A stretch of 64,000 bases of DNA from Flavobacterium sp. SM15 (GTDB lineage: Bacteria; Bacteroidota; Bacteroidia; Flavobacteriales; Flavobacteriaceae): positions 1-64,000 of the forward strand of contig NZ_JAKLTO010000002.1 in assembly GCF_022012335.1 (NCBI RefSeq). The letters are read 5' to 3'. A program made the position numbers and the translations under genes. The notes under the pieces are model-generated. The model did no database searches. It was not told the origin of the DNA and worked only from the letters and a program-made list of their open reading frames with translations. Within the stretch, counting starts at the first letter, position 1; each line of letters begins with the position of its first letter. Of this stretch, positions 15,559 to 24,270 are shown one piece after another.

Positions 15559-17040
15559 ATGAAAACAACGATACAAATAATTGGTTCCGGTTTCTCTTCT
15601 TTGTCAGCAGCATGCTATCTGGCAAAGCAAGGACATCGTGTTACTCTTCACGAAAAAAATGCTACCATTGGTGGACGTGCACGACAATTAAAGAAAAATG
15701 GTTTCACCTTCGACATAGGACCAACTTGGTATTGGATGCCTGATGTTTTTGAGCGCTTCTTTGCCGATTTCAACAAAAAACCATCTGATTATTATGAACT
15801 AATCAAATTAAACCCAGCCTACAAAGTATATTTTGATGTTCAGGACTTCGTCATTATTGCGGACAACCTCGAAGAAATCGCTGATACTTTTGAAACCATC
15901 GAAAAAGGAAGCAGTAAAAAACTAAAACACTTTATAAAAGAAGCCCAAAGCAATTATACTATCGCTATTAAAGATTTGGTTTATCGTCCAGGAGTATCGC
16001 CTTTAGAATTGGTTACCACTGAAACCGCCCTAAAAGTTGGTCAATTTTTCAGCAACATCTCTAAAGACATCCGTAAACAATTCAAACACAAAAAACTGAT
16101 TCAGATACTGGAATTTCCGGTCTTGTTTCTGGGAGCCAAACCATCAGACACTCCATCGTTTTATAACTTTATGAATTATGCAGATTTTGGATTGGGAACC
16201 TGGCATCCAAAAAACGGGATGTACAGTGTGATTCTAGCGATTGAAAACCTTGCAAAGGAATTAGGTGTTACTATTAAAACCAATTCAGAAGTTCAAAAGA
16301 TACTTGTAGAAGATGCAAAAGCAATAGGCCTGGTTGTCAATGGAGAAAAGATCTACAGTGATGTTGTAGTTAGCGGTGCCGATTATCATCATTCCGAAAG
16401 TCTTTTGGCAGAAAAATACAGAGGCTATTCGGAAAACTATTGGGATAAAAAAATCTTTGCACCTTCTTCCTTACTGTTTTATGTAGGGTTTGACAAAAAA
16501 ATACAAAATGTTGAACATCATACGCTCTTTTTCGATGTAGACTTCGATGCGCATGCCGCTGCAATTTATGATACACCAAAATGGCCGGAAGACGCGTTGT
16601 TTTATGCAAGTTTTCCGTCGAAAACCGACAAGAATGTTGCCCCAAGTAATTGTGAAGCAGGCATCTTTCTAATTCCTTTAGCACCTGGTTTAGAAGACAC
16701 CAAAGAATTACGTAATGTTTATTTCAACAAAATAATAACCCGTCTAGAAAAAATAACAGATCAAAGTATAAGAGAATCAATCCTATTCCAAGAATCGTTT
16801 TGTGTAAATGATTTCATTAAAGAATACAATTCATACAAAGGTAATGCCTACGGAATGGCTAACACATTGATGCAAACCGCTTTTTTACGACCAAAACTGA
16901 AAAGCAAAAAAGTGGAAAACCTTTATTTCACAGGGCAATTGACAGTTCCCGGACCTGGAGTTCCACCTTCATTAATTTCCGGAAAGCTGGTTTGCGATCT
17001 CATTCAAAAATATTATAGACCTGAAAATCAACTAGTATGA
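15559..17040 (+). CDS. crtI: Phytoene desaturase
   Basis: CrtI carries out the successive desaturations from colourless phytoene to lycopene. The 493-aa flavoprotein starts with the FAD-binding motif IIGSGFSSLSAACYLAKQGH and HEKNATIGGRARQL, then FDIGPTWYWMPDVFE, which is conserved in the family. The C-terminal FAD motif is NLYFTGQLTVPGPGVPPSLI. It overlaps crtB by 4 bases (ATGA), typical of translational coupling. Expression probably depends on the inverted-repeat promoter just upstream. Confidence 0.96.
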   Translation: MKTTIQIIGSGFSSLSAACYLAKQGHRVTLHEKNATIGGRARQLKKNGFTFDIGPTWYWMPDVFERFFADFNKKPSDYYELIKLNPAYKVYFDVQDFVIIADNLEEIADTFETIEKGSSKKLKHFIKEAQSNYTIAIKDLVYRPGVSPLELVTTETALKVGQFFSNISKDIRKQFKHKKLIQILEFPVLFLGAKPSDTPSFYNFMNYADFGLGTWHPKNGMYSVILAIENLAKELGVTIKTNSEVQKILVEDAKAIGLVVNGEKIYSDVVVSGADYHHSESLLAEKYRGYSENYWDKKIFAPSSLLFYVGFDKKIQNVEHHTLFFDVDFDAHAAAIYDTPKWPEDALFYASFPSKTDKNVAPSNCEAGIFLIPLAPGLEDTKELRNVYFNKIITRLEKITDQSIRESILFQESFCVNDFIKEYNSYKGNAYGMANTLMQTAFLRPKLKSKKVENLYFTGQLTVPGPGVPPSLISGKLVCDLIQKYYRPENQLV

Positions 17041-17876
17041 AAGCACTTTTTGATCAAATTTCGTTTGAATGCAGTAGAAATGTAACCAAAGCCTACAGCA
17101 CATCGTTTGCGAGTGCCGTTCGAATGTTGGCACCCAGTATTCGTCAGGATATCTATAATATTTACGGCTTTGTGCGCTTTGCCGATGAAATCGTCGATAC
17201 GTTTCACGATTACGACAAGGAAGCTTTATTTGGCTATTTTGAAGACGATTTGGAAAAAGCACTCGAGAATAAAATTAGTCTGAATCCGGTTTTGAATTCC
17301 TTTCAGGCAACAGTCCGAAAATATGATATCCCGAAATCACTCATAAATGCCTTCATGAAAAGCATGAAACAGGATTTATACAAAAAACAATACAGCACTT
17401 TCGAAGAATATTCAGAATACATATACGGTTCTGCCGATGTGGTAGGACTGATGTGTCTGAAAGTATTTGTAAAAGGGAATGATGTAAAATACGAGGAACT
17501 GAAACATTCTGCAATGCGCTTGGGCTCCGCATTTCAGAAAGTAAACTTCCTTAGGGATTTAAAAGCCGATCATGAAGAACTCAACCGTTCCTATTTCCCT
17601 AACACGGATTTAAGTTGTCTGAACGAAGAATCCAAACAACAGATTATTGCTGAAATTGAAGCCGATTTTGACGCAGGTCTAAAAGGAATCGTTAAATTAC
17701 CGATAGAAGCCAAATTCGGGGTTTACACGGCGTATGTTTACTATAAAAAACTGCTTACAAAACTAAAAAAAACGCCTTCTTTAGAAATCAAAAATACGAG
17801 AATACGAGTTCCAGATTATCAAAAAGTAGGCTTACTGGCCAATTGCTATCTAAAGTACCGGTTAAATTTACTCTAA
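17037..17876 (+). CDS. crtB: Phytoene synthase
   Basis: CrtB joins two geranylgeranyl diphosphates head to head to make phytoene. The 279-aa protein has both Asp-rich magnesium sites: RFADEIVD (Asp50, Asp54) and NFLRDLKADHEE, plus the YGSADVVGLMCLKVF segment of the squalene/phytoene synthase family. It lies between crtI and crtZ in one operon. The gene for GGPP synthase (crtE) is not in the window, so the precursor must come from elsewhere in the genome. Confidence 0.96.
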   Translation: MKALFDQISFECSRNVTKAYSTSFASAVRMLAPSIRQDIYNIYGFVRFADEIVDTFHDYDKEALFGYFEDDLEKALENKISLNPVLNSFQATVRKYDIPKSLINAFMKSMKQDLYKKQYSTFEEYSEYIYGSADVVGLMCLKVFVKGNDVKYEELKHSAMRLGSAFQKVNFLRDLKADHEELNRSYFPNTDLSCLNEESKQQIIAEIEADFDAGLKGIVKLPIEAKFGVYTAYVYYKKLLTKLKKTPSLEIKNTRIRVPDYQKVGLLANCYLKYRLNLL

Positions 17877-17889
17877 AAAAACAACTGTT

Positions 17890-18339
17890 ATGTGGCTACA
17901 TATTCTGGTTTTTCTACTCACATTCTGCACTATGGAATTTATAGCATGGTTTAGCCATAAGTACATCATGCACGGTTTTTTGTGGTGTTTACATGAAGAT
18001 CATCATCATAAATCACACGATTCCTGGTTTGAACACAACGATGCTTTTTTTGTAATTTATGCCATCATTAGTGTTACTTTTTTTCTGCTTTGGAAAAGTA
18101 ATATTTTAGAAATTGGTCTAGCTATTGGCTTAGGCATTTTGGCTTATGGCATAACCTATTTCATAGTGCACGATATTTTCATCCATCAACGTTTTAAACT
18201 TTTAAGAAATGTTAACAATCGCTATGCTAAAGCTGTTCGAAGAGCTCATAAAATGCATCACAAACATTTAAGCAAAGAAGACGGGGAATGCTTTGGCATG
18301 TTGATTGTCCCCTGGAAATATTTCAAAAATACCAAATAA
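17890..18339 (+). CDS. crtZ: Beta-carotene hydroxylase
   Basis: CrtZ adds hydroxyl groups at C3 and C3' of beta-carotene to give zeaxanthin. The 149-aa membrane protein shows the di-iron histidine clusters of the fatty acid hydroxylase type: HKYIMHG, HEDHHHKSHD, HDIFIHQR and HKMHHKH, interleaved with about four membrane helices. It starts 13 bases after crtB, and a terminator follows directly. The cluster therefore points to zeaxanthin as the end product; no gene for further modification (crtW, crtX) is seen here. Confidence 0.95.
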   Translation: MWLHILVFLLTFCTMEFIAWFSHKYIMHGFLWCLHEDHHHKSHDSWFEHNDAFFVIYAIISVTFFLLWKSNILEIGLAIGLGILAYGITYFIVHDIFIHQRFKLLRNVNNRYAKAVRRAHKMHHKHLSKEDGECFGMLIVPWKYFKNTK

Positions 18340-18340
18340 A

Positions 18341-18366
18341 AAGTCCCGAAATCGGGACTTTTTTTT
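18341..18366. terminator. Bidirectional terminator between crtZ and a DUF4252 gene
   Basis: aagtcccga and tcgggactt pair perfectly, with an A-run before and a T-run after the stem. It serves both convergent units. Confidence 0.9.
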
Positions 18367-18367
18367 A

Positions 18368-18901
18368 TTATTTAAACAACTCCTGCAAAGGCTTAAGTTG
18401 TTCTACATCCACGTTTGATTTCTGTATCAATTGAAGCATTTTAAGTACCGCTGTAGGATTCATATCTTCACCGGTAATACGAACAACCGCCAGACCGTTT
18501 TCTTTTTTGCTTCCGTAGAGAACAAACTCATCAATGTGCTCGTCTTGACCTACACATTTAAATTCAGCTCCGTCTTTACCAAAATTCACTTTAATTAACG
18601 ACTCGTATTTCTTATCGTTTAAAATTGTTTTAATTTTCTCTTTCTCGGCCTGAATTTCATTCTGATTTGTTCCATCGGCTTTTAAAGTTAAGATATTCAC
18701 TTTCTCGAAAGCATCCAGAACCTGTTTCTCGTCACTGGAAAGTTTTGTTTTTTCCAAGTTGAGAATTGTTGGCGACACATCTAAAACCGTAAACCCTTTA
18801 CTTTCGCTTTTCTCTACAAAATATTTCTGCAAGGTTGGCTTCTGCTCACATCCAGTTAAGAATAGAGCAGCAAACGCCGTTATAAACAGTATTTTTTTCA
18901 T
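18368..18901 (-). CDS. DUF4252 lipoprotein
   Basis: A 177-aa lipoprotein: the signal ends in LTGC with Cys18. The mature part resembles DUF4252 proteins of Bacteroidetes, whose function is not known (VNILTLKADGTN, then a C-terminal LAVVRITGEDMNP). It is the last gene of the sigma factor unit and lies 3 bases after its DUF4252 paralogue; the two share fold-level similarity but only one has a lipobox. Expected location is the periplasmic face of a membrane. Confidence 0.8.
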   Translation of the reverse strand: MKKILFITAFAALFLTGCEQKPTLQKYFVEKSESKGFTVLDVSPTILNLEKTKLSSDEKQVLDAFEKVNILTLKADGTNQNEIQAEKEKIKTILNDKKYESLIKVNFGKDGAEFKCVGQDEHIDEFVLYGSKKENGLAVVRITGEDMNPTAVLKMLQLIQKSNVDVEQLKPLQELFK

Positions 18902-18904
18902 AGT

Positions 18905-19432
18905 TTATTTTTTTGAAGCTTTCTTCAGCGAATCTCCGCCTGGCAACCTCATTTTCTCGGTCAGGGCAGAAATTTCATCCAAATCAAAATTACCTGTTAA
19001 AGATAATAAAACGGTTTCATTTCCTTTTACGTTTACTCCTTCAATAAACATCAAAAGTTCTTTTACCTGACTGCTGGTCGCTCCCGATTTTACATAAATG
19101 TTTACTTTTTTCCCGCTGTCGTTCACACGCATCAATTCATCCAATGGGTTCGATTTCAAATAACTCCCCACCGTCAATTTCATATCGGTAGCTGTTTTGG
19201 AACTATTGGTAGTAAACACTTTTAAATTGTCCAGTTTTTTAAGCAAAGACATATAAGCCTGCGCTTCTTTATCGGAAGCATCTACTTTTACTTTACTCAT
19301 CAATTCGAACATTTTCTTGTTTACAATAACCGAAGTCACATTATCCTGTCCATCGTATTTATCGAAACTGGATTGTGCAAAAATTGCGGTTGTAAATAAC
19401 GCTACCACTACTGTTAAAAATAACTTCTTCAT
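18905..19432 (-). CDS. DUF4252 domain protein, secreted
   Basis: A 175-aa protein with a cleavable signal peptide (MKKLFLTVVVALFTTAIFAQ). The body matches the DUF4252 pattern (SVIVNKKMFELMSKVKVD, NLKVFTTNSSKTATDM, VLLSLTGNFDLDEISALTEK). Function is unknown in the family. It sits 7 bases after the putative anti-sigma gene, so it is probably a target and partner of the same regulon. The C terminus is basic. Confidence 0.8.
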   Translation of the reverse strand: MKKLFLTVVVALFTTAIFAQSSFDKYDGQDNVTSVIVNKKMFELMSKVKVDASDKEAQAYMSLLKKLDNLKVFTTNSSKTATDMKLTVGSYLKSNPLDELMRVNDSGKKVNIYVKSGATSSQVKELLMFIEGVNVKGNETVLLSLTGNFDLDEISALTEKMRLPGGDSLKKASKK

Positions 19433-19439
19433 TTTTTGA

Positions 19440-19880
19440 TTATTTAAAGATTGTTTTTGTTGTTTTATTGTACTCCTCTATATACTCAATACTTTCCACT
19501 CCTTTATTCACATTGAGCGAGACCAACTGCAAGGCTTTCTGTGTTTCCTGAAAAGCCAATTCCGGACTATCAAAAGTCCCTAAATCTTTAGGAGTCTGCT
19601 GCTCTTTGTTCATAATAAAGTAAGTTCCGGCCAAAATTGCAACACTTGCTGCTACGGAAATCCACGCTACATAAGTTCGTTTTCTAGGTTGTAGTGGAAT
19701 CGTTTTAGTAAATTGTTCTTCTTTAGCCTGGGTGAAGTAACCAAATACAACTCTGTATTGTTCCAAATGGGGCGCCACATCGGGAGAAGAAAAATAATCT
19801 TTCAACTGTTTTTCCTCGGCTATACTGGTTTCTCCAGAAAAATATTTTTCTAATAGTATTTCTATGTTATGCAATTCCAT
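19440..19880 (-). CDS. Putative anti-sigma factor (single-pass membrane protein)
   Basis: A 146-aa protein with an N-terminal cytoplasmic part (MELHNIEILLEKYFSGETSI, EEKQLKDYF), one membrane helix near residues 70-88 (VAWISVAASVAILAGTYFI) and a short outer part. No zinc anti-sigma motif (HxxxCxxC) is present. The layout and the 14-base overlap with the ECF sigma gene are typical of anti-sigma partners, so the role is inferred from context and topology. Confidence 0.65.
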   Translation of the reverse strand: MELHNIEILLEKYFSGETSIAEEKQLKDYFSSPDVAPHLEQYRVVFGYFTQAKEEQFTKTIPLQPRKRTYVAWISVAASVAILAGTYFIMNKEQQTPKDLGTFDSPELAFQETQKALQLVSLNVNKGVESIEYIEEYNKTTKTIFK

Positions 19881-20376
19881 AATTGTGCTTTTTAATCAAT
19901 TGCTCTCTTATTTCTTTTCTGGCTCGGGATAAGGCTACCCTTACCGCTGTTTCGTTCATATCGAGTATTTCGGCTATTTCTGAAAATTCATACTCTTCTA
20001 CATCGCGCATCTGGACAATTAACCGTTGTTGTTCCGGAAGCTTTTCAATTATCTTTTCCACCCAACTCCAACTGTCTTTGTCTTCAATTTGCTTCTGAAC
20101 GGTTGCTGCCCGATCCGAATAATTATTATGAACGATTTGCAAATTTGATACCCTTTTCGATTTCAACTGATCCAGACAATAATTTTTGGTCATTGTCATG
20201 GCTAAAGCTTCCACACTTGAATAATTCGAAAGTGTTTGATTTTTGTTCCACAACTTAACCAAAACCTCCTGTGTAGCATCTTCTGCTTCTTCGGTACTTA
20301 CCAACAGTCGCTTTGCCATCCGGAACAGCTTATCTTTAAAAGGAGCAATCAGTTTTACAAACTCCTGCTGATTCAT
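19867..20376 (-). CDS. ECF-type RNA polymerase sigma factor
   Basis: A 169-aa sigma-70 family factor with region 2 (MAKRLLVSTEEAEDATQEVL, VKLWNKNQTL) and region 4 (LPEQQRLIVQMRDVEEYEFS, EIAEILDMNETAVRVALSRA), and no regions 1 or 3. It heads a four-gene run: sigma, putative anti-sigma, and two DUF4252 proteins. Such ECF units usually control their own operon in answer to envelope stress; the signal is unknown here. Confidence 0.92.
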   Translation of the reverse strand: MNQQEFVKLIAPFKDKLFRMAKRLLVSTEEAEDATQEVLVKLWNKNQTLSNYSSVEALAMTMTKNYCLDQLKSKRVSNLQIVHNNYSDRAATVQKQIEDKDSWSWVEKIIEKLPEQQRLIVQMRDVEEYEFSEIAEILDMNETAVRVALSRARKEIREQLIKKHNYGIA

Positions 20377-20461
20377 ACTTTACTTTTGTTTGGTGTTGGT
20401 TATACAATCTAGACGAACTACTAGTTACTTTGTTACAAGGTATGATAAAAAAAATCTAAAA

Positions 20462-20489
20462 ATAAAAATCCCGGCGTGTGAGACCGGGA
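20462..20489 (-). terminator. Terminator after the BtuG-like gene
   Basis: On the minus strand tcccgg and ccggga form a stem around a 9-base loop and are followed by TTTTTATTTTT. It lies about 50 bases past the stop of the beta-propeller lipoprotein gene. Confidence 0.7.
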
Positions 20490-20538
20490 CAATACTAAAC
20501 ATACAGGAAAAAATTACTATTAAAAGTATGTTATTGTT

Positions 20539-21603
20539 TTAATTATTAAAGTAAAAACCGTTTGGTCCTACGCCAACTGTGTAAGTATTTAAAAGCGCCC
20601 CAGAAGTTGCATATTGGTACACTTTACTGTCTGACGCAAAATCTCCTCCGTCTGCAATGAAAACTTTACCATTTCGTACCTCAAAACCATACATTTGACC
20701 CCATGCAGAAGTTGAAGTATAAGTAACCACCGGAGTTGTTGGTACAACAGTTGAAACTCTTCCCATTGAATAAACCGAAGTTCCTGCTGTAAAATACAAT
20801 TTATCTTCATCAAGGTTTAATTGTTTAGGACCAGATATCGAGGCCGGAATATCCACTGTAGAAGCTATCTGATTAGTACTTAAACTGATTTTGATAATTT
20901 TCCCAGGAGTACCATAATTTGCTGTCAATACATACAGGATACCGTCTTTAACCTCAAATGAGTTTGGAGAATTTCCCGCTCCTAAATCGATAACCGCTTC
21001 CGTTGCTCCTGTTGCGGGGTTGTACACTGTTATAGAGTTTCCGCTTCCGTAGTAACCGTTTGCAATGTATAATTTCCCATTGCTCTCTAAGATTTTTTCC
21101 GACCAGTTATTAAGCTGAATTTTTGTAGTTGCGAAAGAGGTTAAATCAACAACGGTTAAGAAATCGTCAGCTCCCGTTGAATAATCTGCATAGTTGGTAA
21201 TGTATGCTTTTCCATTAACAACTGCACCATATCTAGGATTTTCAAGATTTGTGGAAATTGTTGTGATGTATTTAAAAGTATAACGATTCACAACGGTTAC
21301 TTTATTAGCAGAACCAGATAAAATCAATGCTTTATCATCTGCAAAAAACATGGATTGCAAATAGCTGCCTAATCCTTCAGCTGTTGGGTTTACAGTTCCG
21401 AAAACATTTTCTTCGATGGTTCCGTTATCACCTAAAAAGGTAACAGTAGCCGTAGTTGGATTGCTATTTCCTTCATTCAGTACAAAAGTTCCTTTTTCAT
21501 AATCTCCTAAAGGGGCTACCACCGGCGCTTCGTCTTCACTACAAGAAGTTAAAAAAAGTGATGCCGTAACGGCCATGAAAAATAATTTACTGATTGGTTT
21601 CAT
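20539..21603 (-). CDS. Surface beta-propeller lipoprotein, BtuG-like (DUF5074/YncE type)
   Basis: A 354-aa lipoprotein (lipobox LTSC, Cys21). The mature part is a run of blade-like repeats of about 45 residues (GTFVLNEGNSNP, VTVVNRYTFKYI, FLTVVDLTSF, ITVYNPATGATEAVID, KIIKISLSTNQI). In Bacteroides, BtuG is a beta-propeller surface lipoprotein that binds cobalamin very tightly and sits on BtuB. This gene lies 6 bases after btuB and shares its B12 riboswitch, so the same role is likely. Divergence among propellers is high, so the BtuG identity rests on context as well as pattern. Confidence 0.75.
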   Translation of the reverse strand: MKPISKLFFMAVTASLFLTSCSEDEAPVVAPLGDYEKGTFVLNEGNSNPTTATVTFLGDNGTIEENVFGTVNPTAEGLGSYLQSMFFADDKALILSGSANKVTVVNRYTFKYITTISTNLENPRYGAVVNGKAYITNYADYSTGADDFLTVVDLTSFATTKIQLNNWSEKILESNGKLYIANGYYGSGNSITVYNPATGATEAVIDLGAGNSPNSFEVKDGILYVLTANYGTPGKIIKISLSTNQIASTVDIPASISGPKQLNLDEDKLYFTAGTSVYSMGRVSTVVPTTPVVTYTSTSAWGQMYGFEVRNGKVFIADGGDFASDSKVYQYATSGALLNTYTVGVGPNGFYFNN

Positions 21604-21609
21604 TGGTTA

Positions 21610-23439
21610 TTAAAATTTAAAATTGATATACAGATTAAAGTTTCTGCCGGGCATGAATCTTCCTTCCACAATTTCATACTTCACCTGAAAAAGATTCTGA
21701 ACCTTGGCGCCTACTTTTATTATTTTTTTCTTTCCGAAATCGTAATCCAGGCCAAAATTGGACACATTGTACGCTTTCAAATTATACTTTGGATTATTGT
21801 CTGAACGGGTAAATACTTCCCCCACATACATATTCTGGAAATAAGCCGAAAGCTTTCTGTAGTAATAACCTAAAGAAATTGTTGCTTTATGGTACGGAAC
21901 ATAAATGAGTTGCTTGCTGGTTTCTCTGTTTTTGGAAATGGTATAAGAATAGTTCCCGTCAATTGAAACGGCATGCTTCCCGAAATTTTTTCTGGCATTC
22001 AATTTACCTTCCAATCCGTAAGCCTCTACTTTATCGATATTCATTGGTCTCCAAACTGATCCGGCCGGCAACCATCGGATCATATCCGTAATGTCGTTGT
22101 AAAAACCGGTCAGTTCCAAAGTCACATATTTGAATGCAAACTGATTCCCGATTTCATACTGCTGAGAAGTTTCTGGCTTCAAATCTCTGTTTCCACTCCC
22201 AATCCAGTACAAATCATCAAATGAAGGGATTCTGTAATTTTTAGAAGAATTAAGACGTAAACTGTAATAATCTGTACATTTAAACTGTACTCCGGCCGAA
22301 TACAAATACGGGCTTTTGTACACATTGGTTAGTTCCCTTCTTGCGGTAACCTCATACAAAAACCATCCGATTTTATGATTAAGCATTATACTTAACCCAC
22401 CTACTCTTCGATTTTCATAAGTGATGTCCGAACCGTTACCTTTGTTTTGCGAATAATCTGCAATGGCATTCAGTTTCATGTTTTTAGCTAAATCATACGA
22501 CAGATCGTATTTGGTCAAAAACGTTTCCACTTTTCCAAAAGAGAAATTAGTTTTTTTGATGTCCGGAAAATAATTGTATTCCTCTGAAAGGAAACCAACT
22601 TTAAATTTCGAAACCCATTTCCCATAGAACCCTGCCCATTCAAACAAATTTCTCATGTTCAGGTTTTTATATTTTGTTGGGATTTCCGTTGAGAAAATCA
22701 GGGAAAAATGACGTTCTCCACTAAAAAAGTTACCGTAATATTTCAGGTAATTCTTCTCATTGATTTTGTAACCGAAATTGGCATTCAAACTGGTATTGTA
22801 AAACGCTCCATTTAAATTTTTCTTATCGGTTCCCGGAATCGTGTAATCGTTTTTAGAATCGTAACGGGTAAATCCAACCGAGGTATATACTTTATCGGAA
22901 GCAGCTTTCACACCATAATTCACAAGGCTAGTAGAAAAACTGCCGTATTCCAGACGAAAGCAGTTTTCAAACGTTTTCTTAAACTCAAAATCGTTATTTA
23001 AGTGGATACTTCCTCCAATGGCACCACTTCCGTAGATAACACTTCCCCCTCCGGCACGAACACTTACTGAACTGAAATCGGAAGCATTCAACGTATTAAA
23101 ATCGGTTTGTCCTAAGGTTTGGGAGTTAATGTTGATTCCGTTCCAGATTACGGCGGTTTGAGCTCCAGTGGTTCCTCTAAAAGAAGCCGAAGAACTCATT
23201 CCGAGACCGTATTCCTTAAAGTAAATACCTGTGGTGTAATTAAGTAAATGAGTTAAAAGCGGATTGTTTTTTTTCAGAACCGAATCATTCAGGGTATGTA
23301 CTGATTGCGTACTCGTGAATTTTTTCAGCTGGGAATCGGAAACGATAAGCTCCTCCAAATGGCGAACAGCAGGTTCCTGTGCCAATAAAAACTGGCCCAT
23401 CAATACAAAAACAAACACTAAGAGATTTTTCCTTGTCAT
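21610..23439 (-). CDS. btuB: TonB-dependent outer membrane cobalamin receptor
   Basis: A 609-aa outer-membrane receptor with signal peptide (ends near FLLAQ), a plug domain (LEELIVSDSQLKKFTS, PLLTHLLNYTTGIYFKEYG, AVIWNGININSQTLGQTD, VIYGSGAIGGSIHL) and a beta-barrel that ends with the aromatic NLYINFKF. It has no N-terminal carboxypeptidase-like extension as in SusC proteins, which fits the BtuB type. The cobalamin riboswitch just upstream makes a B12 or corrinoid substrate very likely. It is followed by the BtuG-like gene. Confidence 0.92.
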   Translation of the reverse strand: MTRKNLLVFVFVLMGQFLLAQEPAVRHLEELIVSDSQLKKFTSTQSVHTLNDSVLKKNNPLLTHLLNYTTGIYFKEYGLGMSSSASFRGTTGAQTAVIWNGININSQTLGQTDFNTLNASDFSSVSVRAGGGSVIYGSGAIGGSIHLNNDFEFKKTFENCFRLEYGSFSTSLVNYGVKAASDKVYTSVGFTRYDSKNDYTIPGTDKKNLNGAFYNTSLNANFGYKINEKNYLKYYGNFFSGERHFSLIFSTEIPTKYKNLNMRNLFEWAGFYGKWVSKFKVGFLSEEYNYFPDIKKTNFSFGKVETFLTKYDLSYDLAKNMKLNAIADYSQNKGNGSDITYENRRVGGLSIMLNHKIGWFLYEVTARRELTNVYKSPYLYSAGVQFKCTDYYSLRLNSSKNYRIPSFDDLYWIGSGNRDLKPETSQQYEIGNQFAFKYVTLELTGFYNDITDMIRWLPAGSVWRPMNIDKVEAYGLEGKLNARKNFGKHAVSIDGNYSYTISKNRETSKQLIYVPYHKATISLGYYYRKLSAYFQNMYVGEVFTRSDNNPKYNLKAYNVSNFGLDYDFGKKKIIKVGAKVQNLFQVKYEIVEGRFMPGRNFNLYINFKF

Positions 23440-23481
23440 AGTTTAAAACTTTTCTTCCCGAAAGTTTAACACTTAAATGTA

Positions 23482-23652
23482 CTAGGCAGGTCTCCTGGCT
23501 TGCGTCCTGTTATTCACCTTCCCGTCTTTTACAACAGTGGTTTGAAGAATAACAACAGGCTTTATAGCTTACAGTTGCGGGTACAGCTTAGGTTTTGAAC
23601 CTAATTCCCTTTTAATGCGCTTCATAAAAACGAAGCAACAACCTCAATACAG
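23482..23652 (-). promoter_or_regulatory. Cobalamin riboswitch controlling btuB
   Basis: Read on the minus strand the leader has the conserved parts of the adenosylcobalamin riboswitch in order: AAAGGGAA followed by a paired region, CCCGCAACTGTAAGC, and the B12 box GCCAGGAGACCTGCC (23485-23499). The whole element lies about 45 bases before the btuB start. High B12 should shut off btuB and the BtuG-like gene. Confidence 0.95.
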
Positions 23653-23655
23653 GTG

Positions 23656-23687
23656 CAAATATAAAATTATGATTATAAAAAATACAA
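23656..23687 (-). promoter_or_regulatory. Promoter of the riboswitch-btuB transcript
   Basis: On the minus strand TTG (23685-23687) and TATATTTG (23656-23663) are separated by 21 bases, within the Bacteroidota range. Transcription would begin near 23650, right at the 5' edge of the riboswitch. Confidence 0.65.
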
Positions 23688-23745
23688 TTTCAAGTATATT
23701 TTTTACTCTTTTTTTGAAAAATCCACAAAAGAACAAACTTTATTC

Positions 23746-24270
23746 TCACAAATCTATTCTCATTACCGAACCGAAATCGACTTTATTCTGAAAAGCATCT
23801 TTTAATGGTAAACCGGAAATCTTACATAAAATACTCCGAATCACTCCGGCATGTGAAACGATAACAATCGGTTTTAAAGATCCGGTCTTTAATTCCGATT
23901 CCATAAACTGGACCACACGGTCAAATAATTCTGTAAACGATTCTCCACTGGGTACTTTTTCATGAACAAAATCCTTCATCCAAGGATCGAGTTCCTCCTT
24001 TGGAATGTTGTCCCAAGGTTGTAATTCCCAAGCACCAAAATTCATTTCCATCAGTCGCTCGTCCGTTTCATAATTGGAAGATGAAAGATAATCTGCTAAA
24101 AGTGTGCAGCGCTGTAGTGGGCTGGAATAAAACTGTGCGTTTTCCGGTAGTTGGTCTTTAATCTGTTCGAATTGATGCAAGTAGGGCTCTAGTAAACCCA
24201 CGTCGGCTTGACCGTAACAAATTCCTTTCTCACAAACCGTTTCCGTATGACGTACTAGATAAACTTCCAT
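23746..24270 (-). CDS. cobC: Alpha-ribazole phosphatase (histidine phosphatase family)
   Basis: A 174-aa phosphoglycerate-mutase-like phosphatase. The catalytic RHT motif is at residues 7-9 (YLVRHTETVCEKGICYGQ) and the second His is in VSHAGVIRS. CobC removes the 5'-phosphate from alpha-ribazole phosphate in nucleotide loop assembly. It is last in the salvage operon and overlaps cobS by 16 bases, which supports this over other phosphatase roles. Confidence 0.88.
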   Translation of the reverse strand: MEVYLVRHTETVCEKGICYGQADVGLLEPYLHQFEQIKDQLPENAQFYSSPLQRCTLLADYLSSSNYETDERLMEMNFGAWELQPWDNIPKEELDPWMKDFVHEKVPSGESFTELFDRVVQFMESELKTGSLKPIVIVSHAGVIRSILCKISGLPLKDAFQNKVDFGSVMRIDL

